64,000 bases of DNA from Dokdonella_A sp963775445 (GTDB lineage Bacteria; Pseudomonadota; Gammaproteobacteria; Xanthomonadales; Rhodanobacteraceae), in assembly GCA_963775445.1 (NCBI GenBank), contig CAVZIT010000004.1, positions 62,001-126,000 on the forward strand, read 5' to 3'. The notes below the pieces were generated by a model. That model did no database searches and was not told where the DNA came from. It worked only from the letters and a program-made list of their open reading frames with translations. How positions within the stretch are numbered: position 1 is the first letter of the stretch; each line of letters starts with the position of its first letter. Below, in pieces: positions 1 through 9,899 of the stretch. The translations under genes were made by a program, and so were the position numbers.

Positions 1-1204
1 CGCACCCATTCTGATTGCAGTAACTCATGATGGTACCCATCGGATGACCGGGTCCGCTGGTCGGGCAACTAGTCGGCCCGCTGTAACACCCCTGCGACGC
101 TTCGCCGTTGAAGCACTGATCGATGGTGTTGGTGCTGACCGGGGCGGCGCCCGTCGTCACATCGGTGCAGTGCGTGTGGTAGGCGCCGAAATTATGGCCG
201 AGTTCATGGCCACTGATGCGCGCTGAGAGGTCGACCGGAATCCCGGAGTTGGTGAATATCTGATTGACACTGTAGCTGCCGCCGGTCGATTGCGTCCGAC
301 AATATGCGTTGAGCCAGGCGATGCCGGACGCCGAGTTGCCGCTGCCGGACTTGCCCGACAGCAATGCCGCGAAGCTGCGTTGAATGCTTGCGTAGTGTGT
401 CTGCCAGTAACTGCCGAATTCGTCGAGATCGGCGCTGTCGGCCGGGGTGTCATTCGCAGTGTACGGATCCGGCGCCGTGCGCAGAAACGTGGTGCCCTCG
501 GTCAGCCGGACATCGAGGTCGCGCAGGTACATCGCGTTCATGACGCCGAACAGATCCGCGATCCAGTTCGCCGCCGCGCCGGTGTCGTTGTTGAAGCGCT
601 CCGACATGAATTCATTGTCGGTATCGATCGCAACGATCGCAATGCGCTGGCTGCCTCCCGGCGCGGCGAGTCCGGCGAGTTCAAGCTCGAACGCGCTCGG
701 CATTGGTTGGCCACTCGGCAGTGCGTCGTTGCCGATGGATTCGATGCTCGGCACGACGCCCGGCGGCAATGCCCGATCGGCGGATATGGCTCGAACATGC
801 AGCCCTTGCGCAGCGCGTTCTGCCTGGATCGCGAACAACCCGTCCGGGCCGGAACCGCTACCACGCATCCGCCCGAACCCGGGATCGAATGACAGGCTGA
901 CGCGCGCGGAGCCATCGTCGCTGACGCCGATCAACTCGACGCGGCGACTGCGCGCGAGTTGGCGTTCTCCTTGTGCGTCCACCTCGACAAGGCGGGCACC
1001 GGGTGCATACACATCGATGCGTTCGAACTTTACCGACGCAAGCACACCCGGGGCCACCGGAAACGCCGGCAGGACAAGCTGCGATCCAGAATCCAGCGCC
1101 TCCAGCCGGCCGAGAACCGCATTGTCGAGCAGCACGTCGCCCGAAACCGGCGCGGCCGAGGCACCGATGGTCGCAAACAACAGGACAACAGCAACAAGGC
1201 GCAT
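1..1204 (-). CDS. secreted zinc metalloprotease, reprolysin-like (3' end cut by window)
   Basis: Reading the minus strand from the ATG at 1204 gives an open frame of at least 401 codons that runs off the window edge. The first ~18 residues are a signal peptide (hydrophobic LVAVVLLFATIGA followed by SAA). Residues 333-343 read HELGHNFGAYH, the extended zinc site HExxHxxGxxH of metzincins such as M12/reprolysin-type peptidases; the following residues are cysteine-rich. Residues ~20-180 look like a propeptide. An MSYC-type segment near the window edge is where a metzincin Met-turn is expected. Probably exported and autoprocessed to degrade extracellular protein; substrate unknown. The C-terminus is not visible, so extra domains cannot be assessed. 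Confidence 0.85.
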   Translation of the reverse strand, partial: MRLVAVVLLFATIGASAAPVSGDVLLDNAVLGRLEALDSGSQLVLPAFPVAPGVLASVKFERIDVYAPGARLVEVDAQGERQLARSRRVELIGVSDDGSARVSLSFDPGFGRMRGSGSGPDGLFAIQAERAAQGLHVRAISADRALPPGVVPSIESIGNDALPSGQPMPSAFELELAGLAAPGGSQRIAIVAIDTDNEFMSERFNNDTGAAANWIADLFGVMNAMYLRDLDVRLTEGTTFLRTAPDPYTANDTPADSADLDEFGSYWQTHYASIQRSFAALLSGKSGSGNSASGIAWLNAYCRTQSTGGSYSVNQIFTNSGIPVDLSARISGHELGHNFGAYHTHCTDVTTGAAPVSTNTIDQCFNGEASQGCYSGPTSCPTSGPGHPMGTIMSYCNQNGC

Positions 1205-1314
1205 GGCGATGGGATCAACTGCAATCAGAAGTTGCAGTATCGCTCCACGCTTGCGCGCTCGCTGTGAACCGTTACCCGATTCGGCGCGTTGACTGGTCTG
1301 CGACCCCGCAGGCC

Positions 1315-3540
1315 TCAGAACTCGTAGGAAGCGCCCACATAGAACGTGCGCCCAGCGGCTGGATCTATTCCGCTGGAAAACACGCGGTTGTAGTATTTGC
1401 GGTCGCCGAGGTTGGAAATGCCACCAAGCAAGCGTACCTGCGGCAACACCCAGTAGTCGGCACTGAAGTCAACGACCGTGTACGAGGGCACCTTGGCGGG
1501 AATGTAGTTCGGTGCGTCCGGCGTCGCCAGTGGCAAGTTCGAATCCTGGAAATACTGGCTGGCCACGGACACTGCCGACAACGCAAGCTTCACCTTCTTG
1601 TCTTCGCGATACACGAAGCCGACGCGCGCCAGGTAGTTCGGCGAGAACGCGGGCTTGTTGCCCTCGTTGGCCGGATTGATCGTCGAAGTGAACTCTGCAT
1701 TGAGCAGGCTCAGGTTCGCGAACACCGAGAAGTGGCGGTTCGTGTGCGGGTCGCGCGCGGCAAGGAAGTCGTAGTCGATCTCGCCCTCGAAGCCGCGATG
1801 ACGGGTATTGCCCGTGTTGACGTCGATCGTGTTGCCCGGAGGCGCATCGGGGCCGGCCGGCTGACTCTCGATGCGATCCTTGACGTTGACCCAGAACAAG
1901 CTCGCGTCATAGAAAAGACCGGCGACCGGCGTTCCATGCACGCCCGCTTCGAATGACACGACATGGGTCGGATGCGGATCGTTGAGCGGACTCGGATCAA
2001 GGCTGCCGAACGGCGAGCCAATATCGAAATAACGAACCGGACGCCAGCCCTGGGACACATTGAAATAGGTTTCGTTCTGATGACCGAAGTCGTTGCCGAG
2101 GCCGAGGCCGAACAACGGAATCGTGTGGCTTACCGAACGATCGACGAGTTGATCGCCGGTACGAGGCGTATGGATGGTTTCATCGATGTCGACTTTCTCG
2201 CGTTCCAGGCGTACCGACGGCACGAAGTGCCAGCGATTGGCGAACCGGAACACGTTTTCGGCGAAAACTGCGCCGTAGTCGGTGGAACGTTGCTGGCGCA
2301 GCTTCTCGCAGTTGACATCCGAGTTTGCGATACATGGCGAACCGAAGCGATCGTAGCGATCGGGCGAAAGTCCCGCGTCTTCCCACTGGCGAAACGGCGC
2401 ATCCGAGTGGTACAGCGTGGTACCGGCCGTGAACGCATTGCCGCGACCCCAGTGGTGCACAAAACGTGCATCGACGCCCTTTGAACTGGAATTGCTCATC
2501 CTGCAGTGTCGAGTTCGTCGGCATCGCGCCACGATCCTGCGAGCGCGACGCCTGGTCCTGGTACCCGGCCCACACCTTGACCGTCAACTCGGTGTTGTCG
2601 TCGATGTGCCGATCATGGCTCAGGCTCAGCACATAGCGGTCGGTCCACAGGTTGTTGAACGGCGTCGTGGTCTGCTCGTTGTCGGCCACGAACTGCGGGT
2701 AGGAGAGCTTGCCCGGATCGCCGGTATCGAGCAGGTACGCATGGAAATTGAGGGCGGTGTAGGAATCGTCCCGACCTCGATAGCCAACATGCACATCGGT
2801 GCCCTTGAGCGTCGAATCGCCGTTGTCGCGTTCGCCGTCATTCTTTCGGTAGTGCGCGTCCACGAGGTAATCCCACTGACCCGAGGTGCCCGAGATCTTG
2901 TTGAACGTGCCGAACAACCCGTTGCTGCCGACAACGTTTTCGGTGTAACCGGAAAGCGGTGAATCCGGATCCGGCTTGCGGCTGATCAGGTTGACGACGG
3001 GAGGCGGCTCCGGCCCGTACAGCAGCGAGCTGCCGCCGCGGATGAGCTGGACTTCCTCAATGGTCTGCGGCAACGGGAAGACATACAGCGTCGGAAATCC
3101 GATCCAGTCGCCTTCGAGCGGAATGCCGTCCTGCAGCACAGCTGACGAACTCGGATTCCTGCGGGATTGCCGATGCCGCGGTAACTCAGATTCACCTGGC
3201 CCGGCGATTGCTGTTCGGAGTAATACAGCCCGGGCGTTTGCGCAAACAGGTCGCGCAGGTTGTTGTCGACAACGGTCGGAATGTTGTCGATCTTGGTGAT
3301 CGAGGTCTTCTTGGTGACCGTGATCAGCGGACCATCGACCTCTTTCATGATGTGTTGCAGCTTCGGCCGCGTGTCGTCCTGATTGCGCCCGCGCACTTCA
3401 ACGCGCTGCAGGGTGGTCGACTCCTGATCGTTCCCGCTGGGCTGATCCTGCGCAGCCGCATCGGCCGCGCGGGCGCCAGGACAAAGAATGGCGGCAATGG
3501 CAAACGCGAGCGCGCCAGGCAACAAGTGTTTCAGATTCAT
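1315..3540 (-). pseudogene. TonB-dependent receptor (FecA-like), interrupted by three +1 frameshifts
   Basis: Three overlapping minus-strand reading frames together make one outer-membrane TonB-dependent receptor of about 740 residues. Frame 1 (from ATG 3540) has a signal peptide (LPGALAFAIAAILCPGARA), a TonB-box-like region and the first half of the plug. Frame 2 (from about 3139) continues the plug with IRGGSSLLYGPEPPPVVN and the first barrel strands. Frame 3 (from about 2490) holds the rest of the barrel and ends in YVGASYEF with a terminal Phe, as normal for an outer-membrane protein. The joins need removal of one base near 3165-3170, one near 3140-3145 and one in the CCC run at 2477-2479; frames 1 and 3 are then the same frame. 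Ligand is unknown, an iron chelate by family. Either a real pseudogene or clustered sequencing errors. Confidence 0.85.
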
Positions 3541-3826
3541 CGGCTTCCCCTCGAAACGGAGCGCCGACCCCTCCGGTGCAGCGCAAGCCGAACTTTATGA
3601 CAGCCGCGGCTATTCACCGCCAGCGCAACGCGACCTAAGTCGCGAGGATGATGTGGCTAGGTCTGAGGGCCCATGGCGCCTAGACAAATGCGCCTCACAA
3701 ATCAATCCACCGGACACTGCCCGCGTCGTGGCACGCAATCGCTGACACTGCCGCCACCCTTCCGCCCATGTTGGATTCACACGCCCTGCTGATAAGCTCG
3801 GCGTTCGGCACCAAGCGCTGTTTTTC

Positions 3827-5188
3827 ATGAGCGACAAACGCAGACACCTCACCGGCATCACGACCAACGGCGCGCCGCACCTCGGCAACTATGCGGGTGC
3901 GATACGTCCGGCCGTGGCGGCGAGCCTTCGCCACGATGCCGAATGGTTCTATTTCCTCGCCGACTACCACGCGCTGATCAAGTGCGACGATCCGGCGCGG
4001 GTGCAGCGCTCGACGCTCGAGATCGCAGCGACCTGGCTCGCGCTCGGCCTCGACCCGGATCGCGTGTACTTCTATCGTCAATCCGATATTCCCGAGATTC
4101 CCGAGCTCACCTGGCTCCTGACCTGCGTCACGGCCAAGGGGCTGCTCAATCGGGCGCACGCGTACAAGGCCGCGGTCGACGCCAATGCGGGCGGCGATGC
4201 AGACGCCGGCATCAATGCGGGCCTGTACATGTACCCGGTGCTGATGGCCGCGGATATCCTGCTGTTCAACGCCAATGAAGTACCGGTCGGGCGCGATCAG
4301 GTGCAGCACATCGAGATGGCGCGCGATATTGCCCAGCGCTTCAACCACATTTACGGCCACGACTATTTTGTGTTGCCCGAGGCGCGCATCGACGACAACG
4401 TCGCAACGCTGCCCGGCACCGACGGGCGCAAGATGTCGAAGAGCTACGACAACACCATTGGATTGTGGCTCGCGCCCAAGGCGCTCAAGAAAGCGATCCT
4501 CGGCATCGTGACCGATTCGAGCGCACCAGGCGAAGCGAAGGATCCGGACACCTCGAACCTGTTCTCGATTTATCGCGCGTTCGCGACTCCCGACGAGACC
4601 GCGGCGATGCGCCGCGCATTCGCGGATGGCATCGCCTGGGGCGATGCGAAGCAACAGGTATTCGAGCGGATCGCTGCCGAACTCGCGGAGCCGCGCGCCC
4701 GCTACGAGGCGTTGATTGCGAAACCCGACGACATCGAAAATGCCCTGCGTGCCGGTGCCGAAAAAGCGCGCGCGAGAGCGCAACCGTTCATGGCCGCGCT
4801 GCGCGAAGCGGTCGGTTTGCGCAGCCTTTCCAGCGCGTCAAGGACCGGACAACAGGCATCCGCGATGCCATCCGGGGCCACCAAAGCCCATGCCAGGCCG
4901 CCGCGTTTCATAAGTTACCGCGAAGGCGACGGCAGATTTCATTTCAAGCTGGTCGATGGTGATGGAGACGTGTTGCTGCTGAGTCGAGGATTCGCATCTC
5001 CGAAGGAAAGCGGACAGCGCATTGCGGGACTGATCGAGCAGGGCGCCGCAACCACGAGCGACGCGAACGATGGCACGGGTCGACTGGTGTTGCGCGACGC
5101 GCAGGGGTCGGAAATCGCGACAGTCGAAAGCGCGATCGAGCGCGTTCAACTGGCGCTTGCGGCGCTAAGGGCCGAACGCGAATCCTGA
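3827..5188 (+). CDS. trpS: tryptophan--tRNA ligase with C-terminal YegP-like (DUF1508) extension
   Basis: Class I aminoacyl-tRNA synthetase charging tRNA-Trp. The N-terminal signature GAPHLGN (residues 15-21) is the HIGH-type motif and KMSKS is intact at 202-206; residues 1-335 correspond to a full-length TrpS, which is usually ~335-340 residues. A low-complexity linker (~335-355) joins it to about 100 extra residues containing GRFHFKLVDGDGDVLLLSRGF and SPKESGQ, which resemble one YegP/DUF1508 repeat, a small fold of unknown function. The ATG at 3827 fits the TrpS N-terminus. The gene stands alone, divergent from the broken TonB receptor and convergent with dusB. The catalytic assignment is firm; the role of the extension is unknown. 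Confidence 0.95.
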   Translation: MSDKRRHLTGITTNGAPHLGNYAGAIRPAVAASLRHDAEWFYFLADYHALIKCDDPARVQRSTLEIAATWLALGLDPDRVYFYRQSDIPEIPELTWLLTCVTAKGLLNRAHAYKAAVDANAGGDADAGINAGLYMYPVLMAADILLFNANEVPVGRDQVQHIEMARDIAQRFNHIYGHDYFVLPEARIDDNVATLPGTDGRKMSKSYDNTIGLWLAPKALKKAILGIVTDSSAPGEAKDPDTSNLFSIYRAFATPDETAAMRRAFADGIAWGDAKQQVFERIAAELAEPRARYEALIAKPDDIENALRAGAEKARARAQPFMAALREAVGLRSLSSASRTGQQASAMPSGATKAHARPPRFISYREGDGRFHFKLVDGDGDVLLLSRGFASPKESGQRIAGLIEQGAATTSDANDGTGRLVLRDAQGSEIATVESAIERVQLALAALRAERES

Positions 5189-5220
5189 TTCGGGATGTCT
5201 CGGCCGGACAGACAGGGACC

Positions 5221-6210
5221 TCAGGCAGCCAAGGGCACCGCCGGATCGTCGAGCCTGTCGAAGTAGTCATGTGTGGCGCGCAACTGCTCGCGCGCGGTTT
5301 CCGCGCGATTGACGATGATGCGAAACGCCTCGTTTTCGGGCCGATCCTTCGCATACCAGCCCAGATGCTTGCGCGCGATGCGCACGCCCTGCGCTTCGCC
5401 GTAGAAGGAATACAGACCATCAAGATGGCCGATCAGGATTGCGCCCACCTCCGAGGGGCTCGGTGGCTCGACCTTTTCGCCGGTTTCGAGGAAATGGGCG
5501 ATCTCGCGGAAAATCCATGGCCGGCCCTGCGCGGCGCGCCCGATCATGACTGCGTCCGCGCCGGTGTAATCAAGCACGGTGCGCGCCTTGTCTGGTGAAT
5601 CGATATCGCCGTTCGCGAAGATCGGAATGCCCACAGCCGCCTTGATCGCGGCAATCGTGTCGTACTCGGCGTCGCCGCCGTACAGATCGGCTCGCGTGCG
5701 CCCGTGTACCGCGAGCGCGGCGATCCCCGAAGTTTCGGCAATGCGCGCGATGCGTACCCCGTTGCGATGGTCGCGATCCCAGCCCGTGCGAATTTTCAGC
5801 GTCACCGGAACCGACACCGCACCGACCACCGCTGCGAGAATACGGCCGACCAGCACCTCATCCTGCATCAACGCGCTGCCGGCGTACACGTTGCAGACCT
5901 TCTTTGCCGGGCAGCCCATGTTGATATCGATGATCTGCGCACCGAGATCGACGTTGTGGCGTGCGGCCTCGGCCAGCGCCGCCGGATCGGCGCCGGCGAT
6001 CTGAACACCGACCGGGTCGGGTTCGCCCGCATGATCCATGCGCAGCAGCGATTTGCGCGTCGTCCACAGGCGCGGATCCGACGCGGTCATCTCCGACATC
6101 GCCATGCCGGCGCCCAGACGCTTGCACAACTGCCGAAACGGCTTGTCGGTGACGCCCGCCATTGGCGCAAGCACCACGGGCGGATCGATAAGGTAGGAGC
6201 CTATTCGCAT
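5221..6210 (-). CDS. dusB: tRNA-dihydrouridine synthase B
   Basis: FMN-dependent enzyme that reduces uridine to dihydrouridine in tRNA. The protein starts MRIGSYLIDPPVVLAPMAGVTD, contains the Dus active-site segment MGCPAKKV with the catalytic cysteine, and has the FMN-binding barrel pieces PVTLKIRTGW and FANGDI. The 329-residue length fits DusB. The frame is open 17 codons further upstream, but ATG 6210 gives the normal N-terminus. In many gammaproteobacteria dusB is followed by fis; here no fis gene lies downstream, since the convergent trpS ends 32 bases away. Confidence 0.93.
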   Translation of the reverse strand: MRIGSYLIDPPVVLAPMAGVTDKPFRQLCKRLGAGMAMSEMTASDPRLWTTRKSLLRMDHAGEPDPVGVQIAGADPAALAEAARHNVDLGAQIIDINMGCPAKKVCNVYAGSALMQDEVLVGRILAAVVGAVSVPVTLKIRTGWDRDHRNGVRIARIAETSGIAALAVHGRTRADLYGGDAEYDTIAAIKAAVGIPIFANGDIDSPDKARTVLDYTGADAVMIGRAAQGRPWIFREIAHFLETGEKVEPPSPSEVGAILIGHLDGLYSFYGEAQGVRIARKHLGWYAKDRPENEAFRIIVNRAETAREQLRATHDYFDRLDDPAVPLAA

Positions 6211-6335
6211 CGGCGCATTGTAAGGCTCGCGCGCGGAGCCGGCTGGCACGCACTGGCACACCGCAATCGTGTGATTGGCAGCGGACCCACCGAGGCGCGT
6301 AAATTAGGCGACTGTCGCCGTTTCAGCGAGGCACC

Positions 6336-7013
6336 ATGCTCCGGATCAACCCGACGTTCGCGCTGGCCTTTGCCTACGACCAGCATCCGGCTCCGCAGCG
6401 CATGAACGACGCGTTGCGCAAGTTGTTTCTCGCGCGCGAAAGCGAGGGGGCGCGCCATGCGAACCCGGGGCCGTACACGGTGCGGAACAGGCAGTTGTTC
6501 GAGAGTCACTTTCATCTGTTCTCGTGGCCCGAACCCGAAATCGGCGAACTTCGCGAATTCTGCCTGTCGCGTGTCATCGATCTGGTCGCGCAGCTCAATC
6601 GCTACGATGCCTCGACACGAGCGCGGCTGCGCGCCAATACCGACGCGTGGTTTCATGTCACGCGACGCGGCGGGTTCTTCGGGGTCCACAACCATCCGCT
6701 CGCATCCTGGTCGGGCGTCTATTGCGTGAGTTCCGGCGAGCATGACGCGGATCAGCCCGAGAGCGGCACGCTGACCTTCATCCATCCGCACACGGCTGGT
6801 GGGATGTACGTGGATCGCGGATCGGAATTCATCGGCGCGCCGTTCGGCATCGGCAATCTCTCGCTCAACCTCGAGCCCGGCCAACTGGTGCTGTTCCCCT
6901 CATGGATCCTGCATACGGTGCTGCCGTTCTACGGCGAGGGCGAGCGCATCACGGTCGCATTCAACTGCGCATTCCGCCTCGAAGGCGATCAGCCGCCCGC
7001 GTTCACGCGCTGA
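6336..7013 (+). CDS. putative 2OG-Fe(II) oxygenase family protein (TIGR02466/PF13759-like)
   Basis: A 225-residue protein. The C-terminal half looks like a double-stranded beta-helix dioxygenase of the 2OG-FeII_Oxy_5 type: HNHPLASWSGVYCV (around residues 120-133), GTLTFIHP, then GQLVLFPSWILHTVLPF with a conserved late histidine and ERITVAFN. These would supply iron and 2-oxoglutarate ligands, but the substrate of this family is not known. The N-terminal ~80 residues carry FESHFHLFSWP. It sits alone, divergent from dusB, and its last 11 bases overlap the 3' end of the convergent methyltransferase gene. Family placement is from motif memory, not a search. Confidence 0.7.
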   Translation: MLRINPTFALAFAYDQHPAPQRMNDALRKLFLARESEGARHANPGPYTVRNRQLFESHFHLFSWPEPEIGELREFCLSRVIDLVAQLNRYDASTRARLRANTDAWFHVTRRGGFFGVHNHPLASWSGVYCVSSGEHDADQPESGTLTFIHPHTAGGMYVDRGSEFIGAPFGIGNLSLNLEPGQLVLFPSWILHTVLPFYGEGERITVAFNCAFRLEGDQPPAFTR

Positions 7014-7608
7014 CGGACTGCCAGACGAGACAGCGATTGTTGGCCGGCATCGCGACATCCTCGACGAGTTCGAAACCACCGGCTCGAGCCAGCCGGTCCA
7101 CCGCCTCGAAATCGCGAATGCCCATATGCGGCGCCTGTGCGCGCAGCGAGGCATCGAAGGCGGCGTTGCTCGAACTCGTGAAGTGACCGTCATAGTTGAA
7201 AGGCCCGTAGATCACGAGCTTCGCGCCGACACTTGTCACCTGCGGCAGGTGCGTGAAGAAGGCCTCGACGTTGGGCCAACTCATGATGTGCAGCGTGTTG
7301 GCGCTGAACACCGCGTCGTATCTCACGATCGGCCACGCCCCATGCGCAACATCGAGAACCAATGGCGCTGGCGTGTTCGGAAGCGCCACCTCATCCAGCC
7401 ATGCGCGTATGCCCGGCAGATTGTCCGCGCGATCCGATGCCTGCCATTCGAGACCGGGCAGCGCCGCGGCGAAATGCACCGCATGCTGACCCGTGCCGCT
7501 GCCGATCTCGAGCACCCTGGCGCGGTCGGCGAAATGCCGGCGCAGCACCGCGAGGATCGGTTCGCGGTTGCGCTCGCAGGACGGGGAAACCGGCTTGTAG
7601 GTGTTCAC
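7003..7608 (-). CDS. DUF938-family SAM-dependent methyltransferase
   Basis: A 201-residue protein. The GTG at 7608 is chosen because the family begins close to a KPVSPSCERNREPIL segment, which follows immediately; an upstream extension in this frame would overlap the next gene. Residues ~31-45 contain VLEIGSGTGQHAVHF, the glycine-rich SAM-binding motif I, and further on there is NTLHIMSW and LVIYGPFNYDG, typical of DUF938. Substrate unknown. The start lies 4 bases after the stop of the small membrane protein gene, so the two are probably cotranscribed. Confidence 0.8.
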   Translation of the reverse strand: MNTYKPVSPSCERNREPILAVLRRHFADRARVLEIGSGTGQHAVHFAAALPGLEWQASDRADNLPGIRAWLDEVALPNTPAPLVLDVAHGAWPIVRYDAVFSANTLHIMSWPNVEAFFTHLPQVTSVGAKLVIYGPFNYDGHFTSSSNAAFDASLRAQAPHMGIRDFEAVDRLARAGGFELVEDVAMPANNRCLVWQSVSA

Positions 7609-7612
7609 GCGA

Positions 7613-7813
7613 TCAGACGCGCGCGCGGCCACCAAGCACACGTGCCGGCAACATGACGAGTGCGCGCAGGAAGGAAAACACACCTTCGAATGCGATACCG
7701 ACCAGGCGGAACGGCAGCAGCAGCAACCACACCATCGGGTACAACAGGAGGGCAAGCAGCGCGATAGGCCAGCACACGATGAGCAGGAGGATCCACAACA
7801 GGAAAGTCAGCAT
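7613..7813 (-). CDS. small hydrophobic membrane protein
   Basis: A 66-residue protein made almost entirely of two hydrophobic segments (about residues 2-20 and 22-45) followed by a basic tail ending GGRARV. The ATG at 7813 is preceded by a weak purine-rich stretch. It sits just upstream of the DUF938 methyltransferase gene on the same strand with a 4-base gap, which is the main support for it being real. No family recognised and no function proposed. Confidence 0.6.
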   Translation of the reverse strand: MLTFLLWILLLIVCWPIALLALLLYPMVWLLLLPFRLVGIAFEGVFSFLRALVMLPARVLGGRARV

Positions 7814-7994
7814 GGCGGTTCTCCGTCAAGGAAAATCAAACTCGCGGCAGTGCCGTCCAAGTGGATATGGGGATTCCGCACTGGCGTAAAAAGGGGGCAA
7901 CCCGTGCCGTCGCCGTGGCTGGTCGATCCTTCCTCGCGGACGGCGGCAGCGACGACGATGCGATACTTGTCGCCTGGTTCTGAGGAGATTGCCG

Positions 7995-9899
7995 ATGCGA
8001 CTGCTTGCCCCGATGGCCTTCGCCGCCCTCGCACTGCCGACTGCGGCGCTTGCCGCCGATCCGCACTCCTATGCCGAGCCTGGCGTGGTGCGCGTCACGC
8101 ACGTCGATCTCGATCTTGCGATCGATTTCGACAGGCGCGAACTGCGCGGAAACGCAACGCTTGCGCTCGACTGGAAAGACACGGGCGCGACAAGCCTGGT
8201 CCTGGATACGCGCGATCTCACCATCAAAACCGTGGGCGCGCTTGCCGCTGACGACAAAACGGTGCCACTCAAGTTCAAACTCGCAAAGAGGGACAAGGAA
8301 CTCGGCAGCAAGCTCGTCATCGATGCGCCGATGCATCCGGCGAAGGTACGCATCGAATATGCGACGTCGCCCGAGGCCTCCGGCCTGCAATGGCTGACGC
8401 CCGCTCAGACAGCGGACAAGAAACAGCCTTTCATGTTCTCGCAATCCGAGTCGATCCATGCGCGCTCGTGGGTGCCGCTGCAGGATTCGCCGGCAATCCG
8501 ATTCACCTACGACGCCCATGTCACCGCGCCGAAAAACGTGCGCGTCGTCATGAGCGCGATCAACGAGGCGAAGCATCCACTCGACGGCGATTTTCGGTTT
8601 CATCAGGACAAGCCGATTCCCTCGTATCTGCTGGCAATCGCCGCGGGCAATATCGACGTGCGCGAAACCGGGCCACGCAGCGCGGTCTATGCCGAGCCCT
8701 CGGTCGTTGGCAAGGCCGCGCGGGAGTTTGCGGACACCGAGAAGATGATCGAAGCCGCCGAGAAACTCTATGGTCCGTATCGGTGGGGTCGCTACGACAT
8801 TCTCGTGTTGCCGCCCTCGTTTCCGTTCGGCGGCATGGAAAATCCGAACATGACGTTCGCCACGCCGACGATCATCGTCGGCGACAAGAGCCTGGTCAGC
8901 GTGATCTCGCACGAACTGGCGCACTCCTGGTCCGGCAACCTCGTGACGGCGGCAAGCTGGCGAGATATCTGGCTCAACGAGGGATTCACCACGTATGTGC
9001 AGGGGCGCATCACCGAAGTCCTGTACGGCAAGTCGCTGGCTGACGAGGAAGCGCTATTGTCCGCGCGCGCGCTCGAGAAGACGATCGGCAAGATGCCGAA
9101 GAATTCGCAGCGCCTCGCGCCCGAACCGCGCAAGGTCGGCGCCGACGACGCGCTGTCCGATGTCGTTTACGCCAAGGGTTCGTGGTTCCTGCGTTTTCTC
9201 GAAGCGCGTTACGGTCGGGCGGTATTCGATCCGTACCTGCGCGGCTATTTCGATCACTTTGCGTTCCAGAGCATCACCACCGAAGAGATGCTCGACTACC
9301 TCAAGGCGAATCTGATCGACAGGCATCCGGGCAAGGTGTCGTGGGATGAAGTGACCGACTGGGTCGACGGCACCGGCATTCCGAAGGATGCGCCACTGCC
9401 CGAGTCGCCGCGTTTCGCTGCGATCGACAAGCAGCGTGCCGCATTTCTCGACGGCTCGCTCGCCGCCGCGAAACTCGACGCGAAGGACTGGAACACGCAG
9501 GAGTGGATGTATTTTCTCGACGGGTTGCCCGACAAGACCGACCTCGCGCGCCTCAAGGCGCTCGACGCGGCCAAGCATCTGACCGGTACGCCGAACGCCG
9601 AAATCGGCATGCGCTGGTACAGCCATGCGATCGCATCCGGCGACAAGGATGTCTGGAAAGCCGCCGCGGAACACATGACACGCATCGGTCGCTTGTACCT
9701 GACGCTGCCCCTGTACAAGGCGTTCGTCACCACGCCGGACGGCCTCGCCTATGCCGAAGCGGTCTACGTGCATGCCAAACCCGGTTATCACCCGATGACG
9801 CAGCGCGCCGTGGAAGGGATTATCAAGAAGGCGAAGAAGCAGCAGGCACAGAAGTCCGCCTCATCTTCCGTTCGCGCTGACGGTAACTCGCGCACCTGA
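7995..9899 (+). CDS. exported M1-family zinc aminopeptidase
   Basis: A 634-residue metallopeptidase of the M1 (leukotriene A4 hydrolase/aminopeptidase N) family. It starts with a signal peptide (MRLLAPMAFAALALPTAALAA). GGMENP, the exopeptidase motif binding the peptide N-terminus, is near residue 280; the zinc site is HELAH at 306-310 with the third ligand E329 in WLNEGF, the correct HExxH-x18-E spacing. The all-helical C-terminal domain typical of LTA4H relatives follows. ATG 7995 was chosen over TTG 7989 because a GAGGAG ribosome-binding site lies at 7982-7987. Predicted periplasmic or secreted, trimming N-terminal residues from peptides. Single gene between a divergent operon and a repeat cluster. 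Confidence 0.92.
   Translation: MRLLAPMAFAALALPTAALAADPHSYAEPGVVRVTHVDLDLAIDFDRRELRGNATLALDWKDTGATSLVLDTRDLTIKTVGALAADDKTVPLKFKLAKRDKELGSKLVIDAPMHPAKVRIEYATSPEASGLQWLTPAQTADKKQPFMFSQSESIHARSWVPLQDSPAIRFTYDAHVTAPKNVRVVMSAINEAKHPLDGDFRFHQDKPIPSYLLAIAAGNIDVRETGPRSAVYAEPSVVGKAAREFADTEKMIEAAEKLYGPYRWGRYDILVLPPSFPFGGMENPNMTFATPTIIVGDKSLVSVISHELAHSWSGNLVTAASWRDIWLNEGFTTYVQGRITEVLYGKSLADEEALLSARALEKTIGKMPKNSQRLAPEPRKVGADDALSDVVYAKGSWFLRFLEARYGRAVFDPYLRGYFDHFAFQSITTEEMLDYLKANLIDRHPGKVSWDEVTDWVDGTGIPKDAPLPESPRFAAIDKQRAAFLDGSLAAAKLDAKDWNTQEWMYFLDGLPDKTDLARLKALDAAKHLTGTPNAEIGMRWYSHAIASGDKDVWKAAAEHMTRIGRLYLTLPLYKAFVTTPDGLAYAEAVYVHAKPGYHPMTQRAVEGIIKKAKKQQAQKSASSSVRADGNSRT

Noticed and set aside
7003..7013. 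Overlap of convergent 3' ends (oxygenase-like and DUF938 genes) as a regulatory antisense
   Set aside because: An 11-base overlap is common in compact genomes and carries no other signal.
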